From: Alphaproteobacteria bacterium
GTDB lineage: Bacteria; Pseudomonadota; Alphaproteobacteria; UBA2136; UBA6156
DNA: 6,650 nucleotides
Direction: 5' to 3'
Assembly: GCA_020249005.1 (NCBI GenBank)
Contig: JADCGN010000058.1
Span: 1-6,650, forward strand
This document shows, one piece after another, positions 1 to 5,947 of the stretch. Position 1 is the first letter of the stretch. Each line of letters begins with the position of its first letter. Under the pieces are notes generated by a model that worked only from the letters and a program-made list of their open reading frames with translations, made no database searches and was not told the origin of the DNA. A program made the translations under genes and the position numbers.

Positions 1-128
1 GATGAGAATGATCCCGCGCAGCCAATTGAGGGCATCAACCAACGACAGCGCCGCCCACCCGGCAACCCCACCGCCACCCACAGCTGCAGTGGGCCGCGTA
101 ACGGTAAGTGCAAGGCCCCTTTGGCTGA
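1..128. repeat. Left arm of a large inverted repeat (pairs with 260-388)
   Basis: Read in reverse complement, bases 1-128 match bases 260-388 exactly except for one missing C: the arm reads ccggcaacc near position 62 where the partner gives ccggccaacc. The match stops at the inner edges (128/260) and on the outside runs into the window edge, so the true arm may be longer. The partner arm lies inside the ligase gene and is in frame, so this arm is the antisense copy. Its missing base would frameshift the protein, which marks it as the less reliable or non-functional copy. Seen directly; the origin (artefact or real duplication) is inference. Confidence 0.95.
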
Positions 129-259
129 CCAGCGCCCGGCCAGCCGCACCAAGGCGATCAGCCCGGCAAACACGGTGGTGGCCTGCCAGCGGATATCGCC
201 GCTGACTTCGGGCACGTTGAGGTCAAAATACAGCGGTACCGTGGCGGCAAAGAGCAGGA
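1..259 (-). pseudogene. Inverted N-terminal fragment of the O-antigen ligase-family gene
   Basis: On the minus strand, positions 260 down to 129 read without a stop as 44 residues beginning ILLFAATVPLYFDLNV and ending LIALVRLAGRW. This gives two hydrophobic segments typical of the start of Wzy/O-antigen ligase proteins. The reading then enters the left repeat arm in the same frame as SAKGALHLPLRG, which also opens the rightward ligase gene at 260. The fragment frameshifts at the one-base deletion near position 62. It is best read as the true 5' part of the ligase gene placed in the wrong orientation, either by a chimeric join or by a real inversion. It has no start codon of its own that I can identify. 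Confidence 0.8.
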
Positions 260-388
260 TCAGCCAAAGGGGCCTTGCACTTACCGTTACGCGGCCCACT
301 GCAGCTGTGGGTGGCGGTGGGGTTGGCCGGGTGGGCGGCGCTGTCGTTGGTTGATGCCCTCAATTGGCTGCGCGGGATCATTCTCATC
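260..388. repeat. Right arm of the inverted repeat, inside the ligase coding frame
   Basis: This 129-base arm is the reverse complement of bases 1-128 with one extra C. It codes in frame for the ligase (SAKGALHLPLRG onward) and continues without a break into the rest of that gene, so it appears to be the original copy. The 131-base spacer between the arms, 129-259, is long enough for the whole structure to be an invertible cassette, but nothing recognisable as a recombinase gene lies in the window. Confidence 0.95.
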
Positions 389-2449
389 AAAGCCCTGTAT
401 GCGCAGTTGGTGCTGCTGGCGTGCGTGTGGTACGTCGCCGCGCCCACGCCGGGCAATGAAGGCTTCGCCCGCAAGCTGCTGTGGGCCCTGTGTGCCCCAT
501 TGGCGGCCACGGCCTTCATCGGCATTCTGCAGTTTCAAGGCTTTAATCAGGTCAGTTTCGATGCCGCCATCAGCGGCACGCCCTATGTGCTGTTGACCCC
601 GCTCTTTTCCCTGCTGGGCTGGCTGTTACAGCTGCTGCAGTACGTCACCCCCCAGTGGCCGCAAAGCCCCAACTTGGTGGATCAGCTGACCGGCTACTTC
701 CTGCAAAGCGCGGTACCCGGCGGCAGCTTTGCCAACAAGAACCTGGCGGGCAGCTACACCGCGATGATGATCCCGCTGATGATTTACCTGTTGCTTTCCG
801 CCAAGCGCTGGTGGGAACGGGGCCTGGCCAGCCTGCTGCTGAGCTTGGGGCTGGTGTTTTTTGTCTATGCGCGCGCGCGCGCCAGTTGGTTGGCGCTGCT
901 GGCCACGCTGTTGGTGGGCACGGTGCTGGTGTTGGCGGTGCCCAGCCTGCGGGCCCACCTGCGGGCTTACTTAGGCTGGCGCACGCTGGCATGGTTCGTG
1001 CTGCCGCTGGCGTTGGTGGCCCGCCATGCCGATGATCTCTCGCCGATCCAAGGCCACGGCATCACCGCCTCTCCCACCACGCAAATGGCCAGCCTGGTGA
1101 GTGCGGCCGGGGGCTGGAACGAATTCGGCGGCCGTCTGGCCTACAACCTGAACAGCCTGATGATCGTGAAGGACTATTGGTTCAACGGCGTGGGCCTGGG
1201 CAGCTTTATGGTGATCTGGCCGCCCTACTACAATGCCGTCGTGACCACGCCCAGCAACAGCTACAACGTAATGGCCCGGCCCCAACGCACGCACTCCGAC
1301 GTGATGCAAGCCTTTACCGAAATGGGCATCCCCGGTGGCACCTTGTATGTGTTGCTGTTCGTGTTGGGTATCGGCGCGGGCTTGCGCCTGCTGGGGCCGC
1401 AAGCCGGCGTGCTGGGCGGCAAGCTGATTGGCGCCGGGCTGCTGGCCACGCTGCTGGCGCTCACCGCCTTTCTGGACTACCGCGGAATTTTGCGCCTGCC
1501 CGGGGCTTGGCATTGGCTGTTTCTAAGCGCGCTGGGCAGTTGGCTGGCCTATGTGCTGCTGCGGGTGCTGCAACGCCTGCGCCAAGTGCTGCAGCAACCC
1601 ATCCAGCCGTTGGGCGAATGGCAGGTGGCGGGCTTCTTTGGCACGTTGGGGTTGCTGTGCATTTGCCTCAATTCGTTCCTCGACTTCCCCATGCAACTGC
1701 CCACTGCCCCCGCCGCCGCGGTGTTGCTGATGGGCTTGCTGCTGGGGCTCCACAGCCACCTCTACCCCACCGCCTGGCAGGCGGGGCCCAAGCGCATGGT
1801 GTGGCGCTTGCCGCGCCGCCCGGCGCTGCTGGGCGTGGCCGTGGTGCTCATCGCCGCCTGGGGCGCCGCCCTTTACGATGGCGCCAAGTTTAAGGAGGGC
1901 AACACGCTGCTGAAACTGGGCATGATGCGCCTTTATGCGGGGGTGGCCGATGACACCACGCTGCAAATCCTGGAGCAGGCCAACCGCGTTTACCCGCTCG
2001 ACCCGCGCATTCACGAGCACCTGGGCGTGGTCTACGCCAACTTCCAGGGCACCACCCCGCTGCCGCTCAGCACCCGCATCGCCAAGCTGGAATGGGTGAT
2101 CGGCGGCGACCCCTGGGGCGCCAACCACCTGGTGAACCTCGCCGGGCTTTACATTCAAGCGATTGAAACCGCCCGCCAGCAGGGCGACGTGGCCAGCGCT
2201 AACGCCACGCTGCCAAAATTGGATACCACCGTGGCCAAGTTGATGAAGGTGGCCGACTTCAGCCACTTCAGCTGGGGGATTGCCGGCATCACCGAGCTGC
2301 TGCACGGCCGCCCGGCCGCCGCCATTCCGTTGCTGCAACGGGCGCTGACGATTGAACCGACCTACGCTCCGGCGCAAGCGGCGCTGCAGACCGCGCTGAA
2401 GCTCACCGGCCAAGCCCCACTGCAGGTGAACGACGCCTTGGTGCGCTAG
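275..2449 (+). CDS. O-antigen ligase-family (Wzy/WaaL-type) membrane protein with C-terminal TPR-like region; 5' end displaced
   Basis: A 724-residue polytopic inner-membrane protein. Family members join or polymerise undecaprenyl-linked glycans in the periplasm, such as O-antigen onto lipid A-core or repeat units onto each other. Visible family marks are NKNLAGSY (~154-161), the RARASW segment after a membrane helix (~200-205), GGRLAYNLNSLMIVKD (~285-300) leading into GVGLGSF (~305-311), and RTHSDVMQAFTEMGIPGG (~338-355), which fits the conserved periplasmic loop and following helix. Further helices lie at ~383-400, 412-432, 452-470, 478-492 and 517-533. Residues ~535-710 are soluble and helical, with TPR-like stretches (ILEQANRVYPLDPRIHEHLG; LLQRALTIEPTYAPAQAAL). 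The start is uncertain: TTG at 275 is only the first usable codon after an in-frame stop at 218, and no convincing ribosome site precedes it. The protein clearly lacks its first helices, which are encoded in reverse at 129-259. Ligase versus polymerase cannot be told from sequence. Confidence 0.88.
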   Translation: MHLPLRGPLQLWVAVGLAGWAALSLVDALNWLRGIILIKALYAQLVLLACVWYVAAPTPGNEGFARKLLWALCAPLAATAFIGILQFQGFNQVSFDAAISGTPYVLLTPLFSLLGWLLQLLQYVTPQWPQSPNLVDQLTGYFLQSAVPGGSFANKNLAGSYTAMMIPLMIYLLLSAKRWWERGLASLLLSLGLVFFVYARARASWLALLATLLVGTVLVLAVPSLRAHLRAYLGWRTLAWFVLPLALVARHADDLSPIQGHGITASPTTQMASLVSAAGGWNEFGGRLAYNLNSLMIVKDYWFNGVGLGSFMVIWPPYYNAVVTTPSNSYNVMARPQRTHSDVMQAFTEMGIPGGTLYVLLFVLGIGAGLRLLGPQAGVLGGKLIGAGLLATLLALTAFLDYRGILRLPGAWHWLFLSALGSWLAYVLLRVLQRLRQVLQQPIQPLGEWQVAGFFGTLGLLCICLNSFLDFPMQLPTAPAAAVLLMGLLLGLHSHLYPTAWQAGPKRMVWRLPRRPALLGVAVVLIAAWGAALYDGAKFKEGNTLLKLGMMRLYAGVADDTTLQILEQANRVYPLDPRIHEHLGVVYANFQGTTPLPLSTRIAKLEWVIGGDPWGANHLVNLAGLYIQAIETARQQGDVASANATLPKLDTTVAKLMKVADFSHFSWGIAGITELLHGRPAAAIPLLQRALTIEPTYAPAQAALQTALKLTGQAPLQVNDALVR

Positions 2450-2465
2450 GGGTTTTAGGGCACGC

Positions 2466-2888
2466 ATGGCCAAACCTGCCCTGCCCACCCTGATCCGGCT
2501 GGCGGCGCAGGCGGTGGAGTACGTCCAGCAACAGCTCGCCGCCAACCAGGCGGCGCAGCAGGCCAAACAAGCCGAAATCGCCACCTGGCGACAGGAAATC
2601 AGCGCCGCCTTTGCCGCCGCGCTGACCCACAACAGCGCGGGCGACCTGCAGGCCGCCGGGCTGTTTCAAAGCCGCGGCCAGAGTGAAATCGCCCGCGCCG
2701 AAGAAGCCATCCAGCAACTTAAATTCGCCCAGCAAGGGTTGCTGCAGCAGCTGCAAGCCGCCTATACCAAACAGAAGCGCTATGAGCTGTTGGCCGAACA
2801 GCAAGCCGCCGCCGCCCGTCAGGCCGCCAACCGCAAAGCCCAGGCGCAGCTGGATGACCTGCGTCGCCCCAAACGCTCCACTCCTTAG
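2466..2888 (+). CDS. FliJ-like coiled-coil protein
   Basis: A 140-residue soluble protein that is almost entirely helical and rich in Ala and Gln, with no signal peptide or membrane segment. The layout resembles FliJ: an N-terminal helix with RLAAQAVEYVQQQL (~12-25), a break near THNSAGDLQAAGLF (~54-67), then a long second helix with an AAYTKQKRYELLAEQQ-type stretch (~98-113) and a basic DDLRRPKR end. FliJ is the chaperone and ATPase-stimulating stalk of the flagellar type III export apparatus, about 145 residues long. The ATG lies 16 bases after the ligase stop, with AGGG about five bases upstream, so the two genes probably share a transcript. No flagellar gene is visible nearby, and low-complexity Ala/Gln coiled coils match each other easily. 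A generic coiled-coil protein is a real alternative. Confidence 0.5.
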   Translation: MAKPALPTLIRLAAQAVEYVQQQLAANQAAQQAKQAEIATWRQEISAAFAAALTHNSAGDLQAAGLFQSRGQSEIARAEEAIQQLKFAQQGLLQQLQAAYTKQKRYELLAEQQAAAARQAANRKAQAQLDDLRRPKRSTP

Positions 2889-2899
2889 GCCGTCGTATC

Positions 2900-2929
2900 A
2901 AAAAACAGGGGGGCCGTATGGCCCCCTGT
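2900..2929 (-). terminator. Intrinsic terminator of the phasin gene
   Basis: Read on the minus strand, a GC-rich hairpin (2929-2905, about ten base pairs with one bulged base and the four-base loop at 2916-2919) runs straight into six T residues (2905-2900). It starts 14 bases after the phasin stop at 2944. On the plus strand no T-run follows the hairpin, so it should act mainly on leftward transcription, though it also lies 12 bases past the end of the FliJ-like gene. Confidence 0.85.
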
Positions 2930-2943
2930 GCTTGGTCGGCTGC

Positions 2944-3384
2944 TTAGGATTTGCTGCTGGTGGTTGGCTTGCCCCAGTTCATCCCCTGCATCATCGCCTG
3001 AGAAATCAGGTCGGTGCACTGGGTTTGGGTCTTTTGCCATTGGGTGGCCAGCTCTTGGGCGGTGGCCTGGGCCTTTTCGGCGGCCTTTTGGCTCATCTTG
3101 GTTTGCTTTTGCATGTACTCTTCCAGGCCCTTGGCGGTGCTCAGTTCCTTCATCGCGCCGATGCAATCTTCCATGCTGCTTTGGCAATACTGCAGCTGGG
3201 TTTCGCTGCACTTGCTCATGGTGTCGGCCAACAGGCTGCTCACTTGCTTCAGCGTATCCATGTTGGTTTGGCTGGTGGTCATCAGCTGCGGCATGGTCAT
3301 CATTTTTTGCCATTGCTGTGCCACTTGTTGCATGTTCTGCTGCATTTGGCTGGGGTCGAACATCTTGGTGAAGTCGGGAGTCAT
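2944..3384 (-). CDS. Phasin family protein (PHA granule-associated)
   Basis: A 146-residue helical, signal-less protein resembling small phasins, the amphipathic proteins that coat polyhydroxyalkanoate granules and affect their size and number. An N-terminal segment with FTKMFDPSQ is followed by long helices containing QTNMDTLKQVSSLLADTMSKCSE (~39-61), a GLEEYMQKQ turn (~86-94) and AAEKAQATAQELATQWQKTQ (~101-120), which is the phasin_2-type pattern. It is unusually rich in Gln (25) and Met (17) and has four Cys at 59, 67, 74 and 123. ATG at 3384 is chosen because the phasin-like region begins there. An adjacent GTG at 3387 is equally possible, because the AAGGAAGG ribosome site (3402-3395) sits 7 bases before it and 10 before the ATG. 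It has its own promoter and terminator and probably forms a single-gene unit. The phaC gene 2.5 kb away supports the assignment. Confidence 0.75.
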   Translation of the reverse strand: MTPDFTKMFDPSQMQQNMQQVAQQWQKMMTMPQLMTTSQTNMDTLKQVSSLLADTMSKCSETQLQYCQSSMEDCIGAMKELSTAKGLEEYMQKQTKMSQKAAEKAQATAQELATQWQKTQTQCTDLISQAMMQGMNWGKPTTSSKS

Positions 3385-3435
3385 CACGGGGGCACCTTCC
3401 TTGGGTGGGTTGTTATTAGGTAATTTGTTATCCGG

Positions 3436-3464
3436 ATTCTGCCCAGCGTAACCCACACTGTCAA
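3436..3464 (-). promoter_or_regulatory. Sigma-70-type promoter for the phasin gene
   Basis: On the minus strand a perfect TTGACA -35 box (3464-3459) is followed by a 17-base spacer and a CAGAAT -10 box (3441-3436, four of six matches). Seven A residues (3472-3466) lie just upstream of the -35 box, and a further AT-rich stretch lies at about 3490-3515, which resembles an UP element. Transcription would start near 3430-3428, giving a leader of about 45 bases ahead of the ribosome site. This suggests strong, housekeeping-type expression; no operator is recognisable. Confidence 0.7.
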
Positions 3465-3524
3465 GTTTTTTTGTGCAACGCAGCACAGAATGAAATCAAT
3501 AATTTAAAATCAATCTGCCAAACT

Positions 3525-4757
3525 TTACGGCTTTGCTTTGTCGGGTTTCGCCAGCAGCATGGTACCACCGCCACTCACCACCTCCTTGCCCACCATCCGC
3601 ACCTCGGTGGCGCGCTTCACTTCGGTTTCGGGCGCCATTTGGGCGGCGGGGCGCACTACCGTGGGTTCGGCCGGAGCGGCGGGGGTTGGTTCGGTAAACA
3701 TCAAGCTTTCGGGCACCCGTAACGCTTGCGGGCCCACATGGGCAAAGCGGGCAGGCAGCAACGGGCTTTGCACACACTCTTCCACCCGCCACAGTTCCAG
3801 CAAGCGTTCAACCAACGCGGGGGCGTAGAGCGCCTCACGCACTCCCATCCCCCCCAGCAGCCATAAGGGCGAATCCACCGCCAGCGGGCCCACCAACGGC
3901 AGGCCGTCGGCCAGCACAAACACCGTGGTGGCCTGCGCCACGGCCGGGGTTGGCGCCGCCAACCGCCCCAGCAACGGCAAGACTTGGGCGGCATGTTGGG
4001 CTAACGCCACCACGGTAGCGTCATCGGCCGCGGCTTCGGCGGTGCGTTGGCGCGGGTCGTTCAGGCCATCATACCATAACGTCAGCTGCTGCGCGGTTAA
4101 ATGCAGCCAGGTGTGGCCGCGCGGCATGCGGTGCACCGCCAACAGCGGCGCCTCGGGCAACGGCAAGGGCTGCGGCAACGGCCATTGCAACCGGTGCACC
4201 CGTAATGGCTGTAGGTACAGTTGGGGCAGCCAACGGGCCGCCAAGGCCATGTCGGTGAGCGTGGTCGGGGCGTTCAGCAGCCAGGCCTCATCAGCCTCCG
4301 TCGGCAACGGCTGCAGCGGCACGCCGGCCGCGGCCAGCTGCGCGGTGAGGTCGGCCCACAAGGTTTCGGCCACCTGAGGGGCGGGTGCCAAACGGCGCGC
4401 CCCTTGCACCAAGCGGGGATGAAACCCCGACGGCGTGGTGTCCAAGTACTCGCAGGGCTCGCCCGCCAAGGCATCGAGCAGCGCCTCCTCGCGCAGCTTC
4501 ACCGCCCGCCCCGGCGTGGTCGCCAAATCCAGCATGGTCAGGCTGTTGAGCACCGGAAACGGCAATTCCTGCGCCAACGCCTGCCAGCGATTCCGGCTGT
4601 GTTGGGCCAGGCTTAAGGTGGGGCCCGGCAACAGGGTTAAGTCCAATGCCAACGCCGCCGGGGCCTCTGGCGGCCCATACCATTCCACCGCCACCTCGTT
4701 GGCCAGCAGGTCCTGCAGCAGCAGGCGGGCGGTCAGGGTATTGCCGATCACCCGCAT
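3525..4757 (-). CDS. Degenerate FAD-dependent oxidoreductase-like protein (DAO fold), function unknown
   Basis: A 410-residue soluble protein with distant likeness to the DAO family (D-amino acid dehydrogenase, ThiO, MnmC C-domain). It starts with a beta-strand and helix, RVIGNTLTARLLLQDLLANEVAVEWYG (~2-28), placed like an FAD-binding Rossmann unit, but the GxGxxG glycines are missing. A middle region fits the substrate-domain pattern (APAPQVAETLWADL..., ~124-137; a PLRVHRLQW strand, ~184-192). Near the C-terminus LADGLPLVGPLAVDSPLWLLGGMGVREALYAPALVERL (~282-319) copies the family's DGLPxxGP...GxxxxGxxxAPxxA segment well. A Pro/Ala-rich tail (~355-410) follows. Loss of the dinucleotide glycines suggests it may not bind FAD normally. 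ATG 4757 lies 9 bases after the upstream gene's stop, and AGGGG six bases before the ATG overlaps that stop, so translation is probably coupled. Family placement is inferred from motif order only. Confidence 0.55.
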   Translation of the reverse strand: MRVIGNTLTARLLLQDLLANEVAVEWYGPPEAPAALALDLTLLPGPTLSLAQHSRNRWQALAQELPFPVLNSLTMLDLATTPGRAVKLREEALLDALAGEPCEYLDTTPSGFHPRLVQGARRLAPAPQVAETLWADLTAQLAAAGVPLQPLPTEADEAWLLNAPTTLTDMALAARWLPQLYLQPLRVHRLQWPLPQPLPLPEAPLLAVHRMPRGHTWLHLTAQQLTLWYDGLNDPRQRTAEAAADDATVVALAQHAAQVLPLLGRLAAPTPAVAQATTVFVLADGLPLVGPLAVDSPLWLLGGMGVREALYAPALVERLLELWRVEECVQSPLLPARFAHVGPQALRVPESLMFTEPTPAAPAEPTVVRPAAQMAPETEVKRATEVRMVGKEVVSGGGTMLLAKPDKAKP

Positions 4758-4772
4758 AGGTCGCCCCTACCC
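4758..4772 (-). promoter_or_regulatory. Ribosome site overlapping the upstream stop (translational coupling)
   Basis: On the minus strand the homoserine dehydrogenase-like gene ends with TAG at 4769-4767, embedded in GGGGTAGGGG. The G-rich run is the only ribosome-binding candidate for the next gene, whose ATG is at 4757-4755. A ribosome ending the first gene sits on the start signal of the second, so the two proteins are likely made in step. This fixes the start of the downstream gene. Confidence 0.6.
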
Positions 4773-5840
4773 CACCAACCGAAGTACCTGGCTGGCCGGC
4801 GGCCGATACGCCGCCGGCACCGGCAACACCACCGCGCCCACGGGCCATTCTTGTGGGCCCGTAAGGCTCACCACCCCCCCCCACCAGCCATGCGCCGCAT
4901 GCTGGGCCAGCGGGGTGAGCCCGGCAACCGGCTGGCTGGCCAGCACCAGCTGGGCCATCGGCCCTGCCGCCTGCGCGGGTAGCGGCCCCATCGCCTCATG
5001 CCGCTGCCCGGCCAGATACGCCTGCGCCGCCGCCAGCACCGCCACCGCCCGCGCCCCGCCGGCTGGCAGCGCCACACGCAGTTCGCCGTGCGGCGTGGTG
5101 GCCAGCAGCGTGTGTTCTTCAGTTCCCGGCAACGCCACCTGGCTGGGTAAGGCCAACGGCCCGGTCTGAATGCCGGTCGCGCCCACCACCGCCCCATAGG
5201 CTACCCGCAGCCCCAACGCATTCAACACCGGCAACATGCTGGGGTGCAGGCCATCGGGCCCCAAACGCGGTTGACGCGCCGGTTCGGCCCATACCCCTTG
5301 CCAGGCCCCCAACAACGCATGGGCCTGCAGTTGGGTCTGTTTGCCGTGGAGGTCGGTCAGGTCGGCCCCGCGCAGCTGCAATTGACGCGTGGCCATCTCC
5401 GGGGTTTCTTGGCGCGCTACCATCCGCGCCACCACCTGCTGGGCCGCGCTTGCAGGCAGCCATACCGCCCGGCTGGCCTGCATGGCGTGCAAGGTGGCGG
5501 GGAGGTTCGCCAAGCCATGGGCCGCCACCGCCCAGTAAGCCCCCTGCCCGCGGGCCGCCCGCTGCAGCAGCGGGCCGTGGGTGGCGGCCAGAATTGGGCT
5601 CCCCGTCACCACACTCATGCCTTGGGCGAAGGCCTGCAGCGTGGCCTCGTAGGCCACCGTCAAGCCTTCCAACAATTCCACACACAGGTCGGCAGTGGGC
5701 AAAGTCTGACCAACCATAAACTGGCTCTGTTGGCGCACGCTCGTCACTCCCGGCAACGCCGCCAACTGCGGCACCAAGGTCTGCGCCAGCGGCCCGCTGC
5801 CCAGCACCAAAATCCGTTTAGGCGTGTGGCGATGCATCAT
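4767..5840 (-). CDS. Degenerate homoserine dehydrogenase-like protein, probably non-catalytic
   Basis: A 357-residue soluble protein laid out like homoserine dehydrogenase, the NAD(P)-dependent enzyme of Thr/Met synthesis. It has a Rossmann start ILVLGSGPLAQTLVPQL (~10-26) with GxGxxA. DLCVELLEGLTVAYEATLQAFAQGMSVVT (~51-79) matches the family's DVVVELIGG...A...AL..GK.VVTANK block. A HALL segment at ~174-177 sits where the catalytic core helix would be, and TLLATTPHGELRVALPAGGARAVAVLAAAQAYLA (~244-277) matches the GPGAGxxxTAxAVxxD region. Key residues are changed: TANK becomes TGSP (79-82), and the DxxGxDxAxK signature reads DLHGKQTQLQ (163-172), losing the Asp and the catalytic Lys. It is also shorter than the usual ~430 residues with the ACT domain. 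NAD binding may survive, but homoserine dehydrogenase activity is unlikely. Two ATGs (5840, 5837) are possible starts, neither with a clear ribosome site. It heads a two-gene unit divergent from phaC. Confidence 0.65.
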   Translation of the reverse strand: MMHRHTPKRILVLGSGPLAQTLVPQLAALPGVTSVRQQSQFMVGQTLPTADLCVELLEGLTVAYEATLQAFAQGMSVVTGSPILAATHGPLLQRAARGQGAYWAVAAHGLANLPATLHAMQASRAVWLPASAAQQVVARMVARQETPEMATRQLQLRGADLTDLHGKQTQLQAHALLGAWQGVWAEPARQPRLGPDGLHPSMLPVLNALGLRVAYGAVVGATGIQTGPLALPSQVALPGTEEHTLLATTPHGELRVALPAGGARAVAVLAAAQAYLAGQRHEAMGPLPAQAAGPMAQLVLASQPVAGLTPLAQHAAHGWWGGVVSLTGPQEWPVGAVVLPVPAAYRPPASQVLRLVG

Positions 5841-5947
5841 ACCGCTGCGATTTTATTTCCAGTTTTTTGTGCCGCAGGGCTTGTGTGCGGCCAGCCGCTT
5901 GCCCTAGGTTTAGCGCAACAATAACAACTCTCAGGGTGCCCTTGCAA
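5841..5947. promoter_or_regulatory. Divergent intergenic region between the oxidoreductase-like pair and phaC
   Basis: A 107-base gap between two divergent starts must hold promoters for both directions. Leftward, TAAAAT (5855-5850) is a fair -10 match, but it lies only about ten bases before the start codon and has no good -35 partner, so use would imply a nearly leaderless message. Rightward, TTGCCC (about 5899-5904) with a 17-base spacer to TAACAA is a weak match. I see no strong inverted repeat that would serve as an operator. Confidence 0.4.

Noticed and set aside
2..205. Plus-strand open frame starting with ATG at 2
   Set aside because: It is the antisense of the ligase coding arm and of the displaced N-terminus; the Pro/Thr-rich product has no recognisable feature. 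It matters only as the possible frame joined after inversion.
971..1513. Minus-strand open frame of 180 codons within the ligase gene
   Set aside because: It lies wholly opposite a well-supported membrane protein and has a His/Gln/Gly-rich shadow composition.
1523..2632. Long minus-strand open frame (369 codons) opposite the ligase and FliJ-like genes
   Set aside because: It is antisense to two convincing genes, rich in Gln/His/Arg/Gly without family motifs, and typical of a GC-rich shadow frame.
2683..3423. Plus-strand open frame of 246 codons across the FliJ-like end and phasin
   Set aside because: It runs through a terminator hairpin and antisense to the phasin; the Leu/His/Gly-rich product is a shadow.
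3466..3485. Small hairpin (TGTGC/GCACA) beside a T-run as a terminator for the oxidoreductase-like pair
   Set aside because: On the minus strand the hairpin is followed by A residues, and on the plus strand the T-run precedes it, so the order is wrong for an intrinsic terminator in either direction. The A-tract fits better as an upstream part of the phasin promoter.
5119..5685. Alternative minus-strand frame of 188 codons within the homoserine dehydrogenase-like gene
   Set aside because: It overlaps the motif-bearing frame, is Gly/Arg-rich and shows no family pattern.
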